A program made the position numbers and the translations under genes. From positions 24,305,860-24,369,859 of the forward strand of contig NC_081412.1 in assembly GCF_030272615.1 (NCBI RefSeq): a stretch of DNA of 64,000 nt. The letters are read 5' to 3'. The stretch comes from Cryptomeria japonica (taxonomy: Eukaryota; Streptophyta; Pinopsida; Cupressales; Cupressaceae). Under the pieces are notes generated by a model. The model saw only the letters and a list, made by a program, of their open reading frames with translations. It made no database searches and was not told the origin of the DNA. Shown here piece by piece: positions 22,761 through 32,011 of the stretch (positions are counted from its first letter, which is position 1; each line of letters opens with the position of its first letter).

Positions 22761-23480
22761 AGAGCTTGTGTTGAACCTATTGTTGCAAACCTGAGTAAGT
22801 GGTTGGATTACTTCATTCAGGATGAAATGTTGTTTAAGGGAAATCAGTTGTGTATACCCCAGATTTCTATGAGAGACAGTTTGGTCAAGGAGAAACATAA
22901 TGGAGGATTGGCAGGACATTTTGGGATTAATAAGACAGTGGCTTTGGTGAGTGAGAATTACCTTTGGCCTCAGATTCATAAGGATGTTAGGAAAATTGTT
23001 CAAAGTTGCAAAATTTGTCAAGTTGTAAAGGGAAGTAGTCAAAATACCGGATTATATAAGCCTTTGACAGTACTGGAGAGACCTTGGGAAGATATAAGAA
23101 TGGATTTCATATTGGTATTATCAAAGACTTAGAGAGGAAATGATTATATATTTGTGGTGGTGGATAGATTTTCAAAGAAGTTGTGAGATTGCATGGGTTA
23201 CCGAAGAGCATTGTTTCAGACACAGATACTAAGTTTGTTGGTTACTTTTGGAGGACACTTTGGAAGAAGATGAAGATAGATTTGAAGTTCAGTTCTATGT
23301 TTCACCCACAAACGGATGGACAAACCGAGGTTGTGAACTAGAGTTTGGGGGATTTGCTGAGATGTTTGAGTGGAGATAAACCCAAAAATTGGGATTTGAT
23401 ATTGGCACAGGCAGAGTTTGCATATAATAATTCAATAATTGAAGTACAGGGAAGACACCAATTGAGATAGTTACCAGAGT
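22761..23480 (+). pseudogene. N3 integrase
   Basis: HNGGLAGHFGINKTVALVSE, then YLWPQIHKDVRKIVQSCKICQVVKG is the HHCC zinc domain of Ty3/gypsy integrase. RPWEDIRMDFILVLSKT starts the catalytic core. A TAG at 23130 and further breaks follow. [12 protein letters not shown] (about 23303-23337) is the conserved late core motif. There is a gap in the core around 23180, where part of the domain is missing. Confidence 0.88.
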
Positions 23481-23502
23481 GAATCCTAAGGGAGTTTCAT
23501 AA

Positions 23503-24075
23503 TTGAAAATTATCAGTCATGAAGCTAAGAAGAGTGCAGAAGCAGAAGAATTTGAAGATCATATGGAGGCACTACATTCCGAGGTAAAGCAACATTTGGA
23601 AGATATGAACCGGAAATATAAGGAGAAGGCAGATGAGAAAAGAAGGCATAAGGAATTTGAAGTTGGAGATGAAGTGATGGTATATCTGAGAAAGGGGAGA
23701 TTTCCTGTTGGAACCTATAATAAGTCGAGGATGAAGAAGTTTGGACCATGTAAGATATTGAGGAAATTTGATTCAGGTAATGCATATGAAGTGGAGCTAC
23801 TGGAAACCCTGGACATATCACCTATTTTCAATATTGCGGATCTTTATCAATATCATGAAGCAGAACTCAGTGACAGTGAATCGGAATTGAAGTAGTTTCC
23901 TGAGAAGAAACCGGATGAGATTGAAGTTTTGGATAGTAGAGTCAGTAAGAACACACGCAGCAATCAATACAGAGAGTACATTGTGAAGTGGAAAGGCAAA
24001 CCAGTTGAGGATTCTTCTTGGATTCCTTAGGCTGAGGTAGACCGTCTTGGTTTTCCTCTAGCCCCTGCAAAGTGA
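23503..24075 (+). pseudogene. N3 integrase C-terminus and chromodomain
   Basis: An open stretch (23503-23895) includes [24 protein letters not shown], the GPY/F-type C-terminus of chromovirus integrases. After a TAG at 23893, SRVSKNTRSNQYREYIVKWKG and PVEDSSWI (about 23938-24025) form a chromodomain, with the aromatic residues Y, W and W expected for histone-tail binding. Chromodomains direct integration to marked chromatin. The coding ends near 24075, just before the LTR. Confidence 0.85.
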
Positions 24076-24101
24076 GGGACTCACTTTTTATTAACCCCGG
24101 A

Positions 24102-24844
24102 TGTCTAATGCAAGAACATCCCTGGTTCTTAGCAATCTTGCATCACCCAAAAATATTTCCTTTCAATTTCTTTGGTCTTTTCAGCAGTTATGTTTCTAAG
24201 AGTTACCGAATACCTTGGCGTTGATCATTTCTCTTGTGGGGCTGGATTTGAACTTCATTCTTGATCATCTTTCTTGTTCTGGATTCGTGTTTCATTTGGA
24301 TCTCTTTCTGGCAAGTTATCGCTTCCGGATTGGCTGGTAATTTTCTGTTTTCCAGGATTCTTGAGCTTAACGGCTAGTTGGTGTTCCCGGATCTTGCGAA
24401 GCGATTCTTTGATTTATGGAGCTGAATTATCATGTGTGGGATGATCTTCGATGCCTAGCTGACCCTCTTGTTGGTCCGCACTTCATGGGGATTCTTTTTC
24501 GGAGGATTTTCGTCTCATCTTTGGGCCGACGTATCTACACGTTTCATTTTCCTTTCTTTGGGGAATGTGGACTTTCTTGGCCAACCCGGATGTTCCCAGA
24601 TGCTATATAATGATGTATTTGATCGTAGTAGACTCAGTATTGAGGATATAGAACAGTAGATTGTAATTTGAATCTGATGTTTGCTTCCGGATTGATGCAT
24701 ATGGATGTATTTTTGTGATAAGGCAGTTGCCTGCATGTAAGCTGAATATTACCGACAGTTGCATTTGAATCAATGGATTGATCCACGCCTGATCTGGCAT
24801 TCTCTCTCTCCTGTGTTGTTTGAGTTGTTTTGATCTTTGACTGC
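24102..24844 (+). repeat. N3 3' LTR
   Basis: Begins TGTCTAATGCAAGAACATCC and follows 13517-14257 until about 24844, after which similarity stops in AACTGTAG. Confidence 0.8.
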
Positions 24845-26039
24845 ACCAAACTGTAGAAGGAAGGTTGTGGACTGATCTGAGTGCAAGAGCAGCAAGTTAT
24901 ATTGAGTGCAGTGATTGGTATTTATCAAGAGATAAGTATCTCATGTGCATTCATACAATAACATTAGGATAGTGAATCATGTATGCTTCTGACATTGGTA
25001 TTTCTCTTCGAGATAATTTAGTTCTATGAACTATTATTAAACTTTCTAAAATGCTTTTAGGGTGGACCAAGGAGCATAAGGATGATAAGAGATTGCATTC
25101 AAGGGAGGAAGAGCTTGATGCATCTTGTGAGGGAGTCACGCAAGCTGAAGAATAGAGACATAGCTTGTTGTCATGGGACTGGGTTGAGGCATCTCTCCAA
25201 GAGGAAGAAATTATTGTCATTATAATCAATTTCTTCAAAGAGAAGGAAATAACATTCAGAGGGAGTCTGACAAACCAATAGAGCCAATCTTGGACAAGGA
25301 GGTCAAGAGGTTGATGAAAGAACTTGAAGCTTCAGAGGGAGCCTCATCATCATGAGGATTTGTGTTAATGCATTCTTCTATGTGAGAGATAAGCTTGAGG
25401 TGCAAGCCCTTGTTAACGCATTCTTCTCTGTGAGAGAGAAGTTTGAGGTGCAAGCCCTTGTTAATGCATTATTTTATGTGAGAGAAGTTTGAGGTGAAAG
25501 CCCTTGTTCCACCCTCTGGAAGTAGCCATGATGGATCCACTCTCTGAGACTAGCCATGGTGGATGTCATTTTGAGAAACTCCATGACTTAGCACTTGTGT
25601 TTAATCACCCTCTGGGAGTAGCCATGGTGAACGTCATGATGAGATAATGACATCACGTTGAGTGACTCCATGATGAACACGTGTACATTTCCATAGCCAT
25701 ACATGGGAGTAGCCATGATGGATGTCATCACGTTGAAAGACTCCGTGATGAACTCTCTATACTTATGTTTTACCACATGGAAGTAGTCATAGTGGACATC
25801 ATGTTGAGAGAATGTTGAGAGACTCCATGATGACATCACGTTGAGTGACTCTGTGATGGGCACTTATACACATAATCTTTCCACATGGGAGTAGCCGTGA
25901 TGGCCATCATTGATATCACATTGAGAGACTTTGTGATAAACTCTTCTCACTAATGGGTGTAGCCATTGTGAGTGTCATGTTGAGAAACTCCATGACATGT
26001 GTATCTGAGAAAATGTCTCCCTAGCTAAAGAGGGAGTGA
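24845..26039 (+). repeat. N2 interior, right part, with degenerate ~100-bp repeats
   Basis: From about 25500 to 25990 a motif recurs about every 100 bases: GAGTAGCCATGATGG, then CATCACGTTGAGAGACTCC and GTGATGAAC, in at least four degraded copies. A similar shorter series (GTGAGAGA(G)AAG..TTGAGGTGCAAGCCC) lies at 25380-25500. The open frames on the minus strand here are products of the repeats. The purine tract CTAAAGAGGGAGTGA (26024-26038) precedes the right LTR. Confidence 0.65.
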
Positions 26040-26530
26040 TGATGTGTTATTAGCAACGGGTGACTTAATTGTTTATGATCACCGACCAAGGATTATTTAT
26101 GGCCCAACTTATTTAAGTCGTCACTCTTCTAATTGAAAAGTCGTCCTCCTTGAGGAGGACGACGACTCGTGGAGGGGCATAATAAACATATAAAGGCATA
26201 AGGCAACCTCACTCTTGGACATCGAATATGTTCACATTCAAATCGCTCTCCTTCAGCAGTCCATTCATCTTCAACAGTTCGATACTTGTTTCAAGGAAGT
26301 TGATATATGATGTTTAGTGCTATTATTATAGTTGCAGATCGGCCTTGTGAGTGGCCTCATAATTGACTATGTGTTGGCCTTATTGTATTCAGTTACTTCA
26401 ATATATATGGAAGATTTTATAGCTAGGTTTTTCTCTCTCATGTTGAGGGTTTCCCAGGGTATCTTCTTATGTTCATTGTTCATTGTGTTGCCTTTTCTAA
26501 TTGCTCTTAATCTGATCATAAAAACAAGCA
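26040..26530 (+). repeat. N2 3' LTR
   Basis: Partner of 11966-12452, starting TGATGTGTTATTAG and ending about AAAACAAGCA. It carries a local duplication, GTCGTCCTCCTTGAGGAGGACGA, which forms a small palindrome absent from the left copy. Confidence 0.82.
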
Positions 26531-27836
26531 GCTGTCTTGTTTTGCTACTTTTAATATCAAAAAGAAACTAATTTCCAAAAAAAATGTCAAAATTTGAGGT
26601 GGTAAAAATTCATCAACTGAATATAAGGCAAAGGGTGAGTCCTAAATTTGATTTCGAGCTAGTATGTATCTTGCAACATTATAATAGTCTATTATTGTAG
26701 TTGCATGTCTGCATTAAAAAAGGAATTGTAGAAGACCAATAGTTGTAGTGATAGAGCTCAAAGGTCAGATATGTGGTCCACACCTCCTCATTCAAGTCCT
26801 AGGAAAGGATTTTTTTAAAGATATATATATAAGGTATTTGTCTCAAAAAAAAAAACCTTTTTAATCAACCATAAGTAAATATAGGTTAATTATATGTTTT
26901 GATTAAGATACCTTAGTTTTGATTGGACCATAAACCATGAGATAGAACAATTCAAATCCTACACAAGTCCTTGAATCGAAAATAAACAATACAACTTAAG
27001 TCAAACTCCCAAGCACAAAATAGTACCCAATAATCCAATCTAAACAATGCTAGACCCTACACTATTCAACCTCACACCCTTAATCTAGTGTCTGATTGGA
27101 AGACAGATTTGGGAGGACCACTCTTCAGTCTTTGAACAATTGTCTAGGAAATGTTATCATCCAAATCCTCGAACCACACAACACAAAGAAAGGAACGTCT
27201 AGCAAGAGGTGCTGAAAGACAAATCAACCATATCAAGAATGATGAGAACGGGCAGCTAAACAACCGGATCAAGAGTTGGTGGGACTCACCAATAGAAGCA
27301 AAAGCAGCCATAGAAGCGGGACTCTCTAGAGCCGTGCCAACCACATGAGAAAACCCCTCAACCACTTGAGAAAACCCCTCAAGAACATGACTCGCTGTAG
27401 GGTTGACTATAACAGAAAACCCAACACGTGAGAAGGATCATCATCCTTGAGGAACCATCAGCCATAGACTTGTTAATTTAGTTATTTGTTAATCCCTAAA
27501 ATGGCATTCAATTCACTAGATTAGATTCTTTATTTCTTACTCATTTAGGCTCAAGAAGATCTTATGAAATAAAATACAACCAAGTCTCATTGAAAGTACA
27601 GCATAGTTTCCGTTGAGAGAGAAACACTAGTACGAATATTTAGCTCAATTCATGAGCACATGACAGATTATATTTTCTAATACAGAAAACAAGTTAAAAA
27701 TTTAAAATTAATGATTGTTACATCGAATTGCAATACACCATTTAATTTTTAGGACAGAATGAAAAATAAGCTGTATGAAAACAGTTAAATTAATGTTATC
27801 TGTTACATCCCATAACCATCCCTTTGAAAAATATTT
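26531..27836. other. No gene seen; start of the lower-copy tract
   Basis: 26531-26580 (TTGTTTTGCTACTTTTAATATC, then an A-run) may be the L1 3' tail. The rest has no retroelement motif. The short opposing frames near 27150-27360 (73 and 65 codons) show no recognisable protein. Confidence 0.4.
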
Positions 27837-27956
27837 CTAATACATCAAACAGAAAACATCAGTTTGGTCTGAAGTCTGAACAACATCAACCAAACTCTTG
27901 GAGGTCACATTGCATGGGAAATGTTTGCCATAAATCAGGCTGACATCCTCCTCCAC
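27837..27956 (-). CDS. Candidate last exon of an unrecognised host gene
   Basis: The minus strand after TTTAG reads 39 codons (VEEDVSLIYGKHFPC ... DVFCLMY) and then TAG. Its phase (0) matches the end of the exon at 28214-28790. The acceptor has a weak pyrimidine tract and the exon is short, so this is the least certain of the three. Confidence 0.35.
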   Translation of the reverse strand: MEEDVSLIYGKHFPCNVTSKSLVDVVQTSDQTDVFCLMY

Positions 27957-28213
27957 CTAAATATCATAAGCACTACACAATGCAACATCGCAATTGGACT
28001 ATAGAATGTAAAACAAATGACTGCCACTAGAGAGTACATTTGCTGCAAGCTGCCAACCACATCTATCTTGCAGAAAATCAATGATTTAATGCTTTTGATT
28101 ACTAACGATGTATTTACAATTCAAAGCCAGATAAATTGAGAGGCTAAACTAGGCCAGCATAAAATCAATAGTGATCTGTGTTGCTTGTAGACTCAAGATT
28201 TCAAATGACTTAC

Positions 28214-28790
28214 ATTCCATGGTGCACTCTGAGGATTTATAGCTATAGCACATCCTGAAATAGGATTAACCATGTGATTAGCTACAGTTGCAGAGGCGCC
28301 CAAATGAGCTTGTTCATTTCCATGTACCACCGGTGGTCCAATTGCTTGTCGACCATTACTTGTAGCATTTATGTGAGCATGGTTCGCACTCCATGGAGCA
28401 GTCTGGGAATTTGTAGCTAGCGCACTTCCAGAAACTGGGGTAGCCATATGAGTAGTTGCAGCTGCTGAGGTACCCATGTGTGATTGTTCATTTCCATGTG
28501 AGATTGATTGTCCAACTGTTTGTCGACCAGTGCTTGAGGTGTTCATGTGAACATGACTTGCTGGCTCACTTGCTCCATTACTATTCATTGCTGAGAAGGT
28601 TCTCTTTTTGCTAGACCCACTTTCCTCATGTGTAGGAACATGAACAATTCCAGAAGAAGATGATGGTAGCTCTTGTCCACTTAAGCGATAATAAACAGAT
28701 TGAACTGTATCATTTATTTCTTTACCCAACCCATCCTCTGCTAAAATCAATTCCCATACTGATTTTGAAGCCTTGTTGAGTACCTTTGTT
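28214..28790 (-). CDS. Candidate exon of an unrecognised host gene, Ser/Thr/His-rich
   Basis: A 577-base open exon between acceptor ATGCAG (ends 28791) and donor GTAAGT (28213-28208). It encodes KVLNKASKSVWELILAEDG, LGKEINDTVQSVYYRLSG, then a low-complexity tail with two similar repeats (TGRQTVGQSISHGNEQ and NGRQAIGPPVVHGNEQ; each followed by H(M/L)G.SA). Joining to the upstream exon restores a Glu codon across the junction (2+1 phase), strong support for splicing. No domain recognised. The helical start and disordered tail would suit a nuclear protein, but that is a guess. Confidence 0.6.
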
Positions 28791-29146
28791 CTGCATTGCT
28801 ACAAAACTGTTAGTGTACATACATGCCTACATTTAATTGAACTTTCCAATTTCCTATGCAATGCAAAACTTTATGAGACTACATACTTCTTACTATTAAT
28901 TTCTTTATAGATCTCGCGTGTGTAAATAGTGAGTAGAAAACCAATACAAATGTGAGTGATAAAAGTAACATGACTAAAAATGGAAGCAAAGCAACGAATG
29001 CTCACTGCCCCTGGATTCTGAAGTAGAATCATATCACGTAAAATATTATATGATAGTTGCAATACCAATGATTCATAGCAAATGCCTACAAACTAATAAA
29101 CCCGAAAATCTGAAAGTATGAAAAGCATGATGGCATCTAAACATAC

Positions 29147-29262
29147 TCAAGCTCCTTGCGCAAGCCATCAAATAGGTCTCTTTTTGACTTGTTCTCAGCC
29201 CCAGTAGTATTAAGCACTTTGCTCTTCTCTACCATAGATATTGTTTCTTTTTTTAACTCTTC
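29147..29262 (-). CDS. Candidate exon of the same host gene
   Basis: A 116-base exon bounded by acceptor AAATGCAG and donor GTATGT, encoding EELKKETISMVEKSKVLNT, then RDLFDGLRKEL plus two bases. It is charged and helical. It joins in phase to the exon ending at 28790. Upstream exons lie further right but I could not find them. N6 and other repeats may lie in the introns. Confidence 0.6.
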
Positions 29263-31521
29263 CTGCATTTGAAAATTTTAAGTACGTCACTCAAATGAAT
29301 TCAAATTGAAAAAGCAAGAAATGACGTGCTCTCCATGTCAGATTACAGAACACTCCCCCCTTACAACCACAACAATGCCGGAAATAATATCGAAGATACT
29401 AGACATAAAAAAAAATCAAGGCATTAACTTGAACCATAAATCCATAATGAATAGTTCTAAGTTCTAACATTCTCTGATGAAATAAATGCCATGCTCTAAA
29501 TATCATATTACAGAACACTCTCCCATCCCACCCCATCAGTGCTGAAAATAATACCGAAGATACTAGCGACTAAACAATTCCAAAGATACTAGTAACTAAA
29601 TATATAAAAACATGAAGACATTAACTTGAACAATAAATTTAAATTGTACACAATGAATTGTTCTTAAGTGCTAACATTCTCTGATGAAATAAATGGAGCG
29701 AATGTTAATTTTCATTACTGCATTTATTATTGAGAAAATACAGTTTCTGAATTTCTGAGAGGTACGCTGATGGGTCTCATATTCTCCAGTACATGTCCCA
29801 CAACATTGTTTGCATTTCATTCAAATTGAAATGCATTTTGCAGTGCAAAACCTATTTTAAGGTTTATGCTTATTTATTATCATTAAACTGAAATTAATTC
29901 AAATGTTCGTTTTAACATTTTTTTCAGATAATACCTTCATTTCTACAAACTGTACTCTGATCATCGTCAAACTATAAAACTTGTGTTTAGATCAACACAT
30001 GCTTCTATTAATCAGACTAGAGGACTATGTCAAGTCTTAGGGATTGATTTCTTAAGGCTAGAAATTTAATATTGACCATTTATCAGATAGTAAAGGACAA
30101 TCAACTTTTTACATCTAGATATATTAACTTGTCTTGTTTCTTGTAAAAACTATGTTTTTCCAAGTGAAGCCAAACATCATCAGGCTTTTAACTTGTGTTG
30201 TTGTTTCTTGTAAAATCTAGATCCGAGTGATGACAAACAAGATTAACAAATCAAAAAGAATCAGGTGTCCACAGCTAATCATGCAGTAGCTTGAATTTGT
30301 CTAGAGCCTGTTGAAGAATATCCTGAATTTTGAAATACAGCTTTACCAAATTATGCACAAAGGAAGAATTCTTGTGCTGCGTTTGCTACTGGGATGGATT
30401 AGAATTGAAAGAGTGAGAAGATTCTTGTAAGGCACTAAAATTTGGAAACTGTAGCAAGCTTCTGCAGAAAAACTATTAAGATATAAGATAGCTTAATTGT
30501 ACCTATGCTGAATGATGTGTAAGTAGTTGTCTCCGAGTTTATTTTGTAGATGACAGATGCAGACTGCAGACAGATATGAAATAACCAGCCTCCATGTAGC
30601 CATCACTTTGCAGAGAAAATGAAATTGGGTAGAATGATCGACAACCATGAAGCATTAACAACAATTGTCCACATAGCTTAAGAAGAATGAGTCACAATCT
30701 GAAATGATGCAACTGACAATCCAAAATACACTGACATGACAAGAAAGATGCAGCCATGTTGGCTGCAGATGTTGACAAGACCAATGAAGTCCATTGAAAT
30801 GGATTCCATGATCAGGAAGGTGCCAATATAGGAAGATACAGTCTAAGCTTCCAACTGGAAGACAAAGTTTAACAGCATTGATATGTGATTCCATTGGATA
30901 TTCCAATCACAACTTAATAATTTATCAATGCAGATCATAATGTGGAAATTCTAACTACTCGAGCTATGGTTTTAAAGTTCCATATAATAAATACAATATA
31001 TCAAAAGTAAATCACAGCAACAACTAAAAGTAAGATTGAAAATCCAAAATAATGAAACCACGGAAAATAAAAAATTGCACCAGAAAAATAAACAAGCTTC
31101 AGTCTCCAATTAGAATAGCTTATATGCTTTTTTAACATTGATGCTTACAAGAGTACTTGTAAATACAAGGTTTTATCTCCCTCCCACAGTCCCTCTTGAA
31201 CAATCATTATGGAAAAATTCCACAGTTGGCTATCTCTCCATGTATTTCCTAAATAATCAACTATCAACCCGATTCACAAAAATTTTATACCACCAGAAGT
31301 TGAAATACAGAAATAGTTAAGACTTGCCTTCTACATGCCACGAGGAAGGTGAATTGAATAGTTTGGTTAACATGTCACTCCTGTTGCCATGTCCTAGAAC
31401 CCCAAAGGAGTTCAGCAATCTCTGCTACTCTCTTAATAGGCTCTACATATGTTTAACTTGTACAAAGACTCGGTTGAACTCAAACACCTCTTCTGGACAT
31501 GTTTGATGCTTCTACACCAGT
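29263..31521. other. Intronic or intergenic DNA, no gene except an integrase fossil
   Basis: AT-rich with no long frames. A near-duplicate phrase occurs at about 29340-29400 and 29510-29560 (TTACAGAACACTC, then ...AATA.CGAAGATACTAG), a degenerate local duplication of about 170 bp. Confidence 0.4.
30660..30880 (-). pseudogene. Possible Ty3/gypsy integrase fossil
   Basis: One minus frame reads MESISMDFIGLVNICSQ then GCIFLVMSVYFGLSVASF, close to the integrase core start 'WesISMDFI.GLP....D.[10 protein letters not shown].a.F'. No other part of an element is visible around it. Confidence 0.45.
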
Positions 31522-31526
31522 GACGT

Positions 31527-31825
31527 TGTTGACGGGAATAATCATTATGTTATGTTGTTGTCGGTAATAATGAGTTGCGGCGGTCAGTTGGTTAGCCGAC
31601 GGGTAGGTAGTTGGAGTCGCGACGGTTGTGTCGCACCCCTTCGGGTATTATATATTGTGTACCTTTTCTTCGAAAGGAGCATGTTGGTCGTGTCAAATGT
31701 AATGTTATAAGCACTTATTGTACATGGACTGTGGAATTAATATAGAGGCTGGTTATTTAATATATTTCCATTATGTTCTGTGCATTTACGTTCTGCATTT
31801 AACCGTTTACCCGAGAGGGCAAACA
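31527..31825 (+). repeat. N6 5' LTR
   Basis: 299 bp, TGTTGACGGGAATAATC to GAGAGGGCAAACA. A TATA-like TATTATATATTG lies at about 31646-31657. Contains GCGGCGGTCAG and GTCGCGACGG, GC-rich blocks unusual in this AT-rich setting. Confidence 0.93.
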
Positions 31826-31840
31826 TTTGGCGCCGTTGCC
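31826..31840 (+). promoter_or_regulatory. N6 primer-binding site, TGGCGCCGTTGCC type
   Basis: TTTGGCGCCGTTGCC right after the LTR. In plant Ty3/gypsy elements of the Athila/Tat group this sequence is matched to tRNA-Asp. That places N6 in Ty3/gypsy rather than copia. Confidence 0.8.
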
Positions 31841-32011
31841 TAGACGTACTCGGGAACGGAAGACGCGGATGGCGCACGGACGCGAGGGGCCTACCCGTCA
31901 GTGAGATGAACCCAGAGACCGACGACGCGCACATGGAACAAGAGGCGAAGGGGAAATTGAAACCTTTTTTTTGTGTACATGGCGTGTGTTTGCTGTGTAT
32001 GGAAGTGACTT

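Larger units (their letters stand above)
13517..24844 (+). mobile_element. N3: Ty3/gypsy chromovirus
   Basis: Plus-strand element with LTRs of about 740 bp (13517-14257; 24102-24844), PBS at 14307, gag with one zinc knuckle, protease, RT, RNase H, integrase and a C-terminal chromodomain: the chromovirus order. RT is split exactly by N4. Many stops and frameshifts make it defective. The left flank reads GAACC, but the right flank does not repeat it, and the right LTR seems to stop short, so one end may be damaged. Confidence 0.9.
11966..26530 (+). mobile_element. N2: LTR element with no recognisable coding, host of N3-N5
   Basis: Two ~488-bp LTRs (11966-12452 and 26040-26530) start TGATGT(A/G)TTATTAG and share sequence to their ends. 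A PBS follows the left LTR and a purine tract precedes the right one, so it is plus-oriented. Without N3 the element is about 3.2 kb. Its own interior (12465-13516, 24845-26039) shows no gag or pol. I could not settle the target duplication: flanks read TGTGT on the left and GCTGT on the right. Confidence 0.8.
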
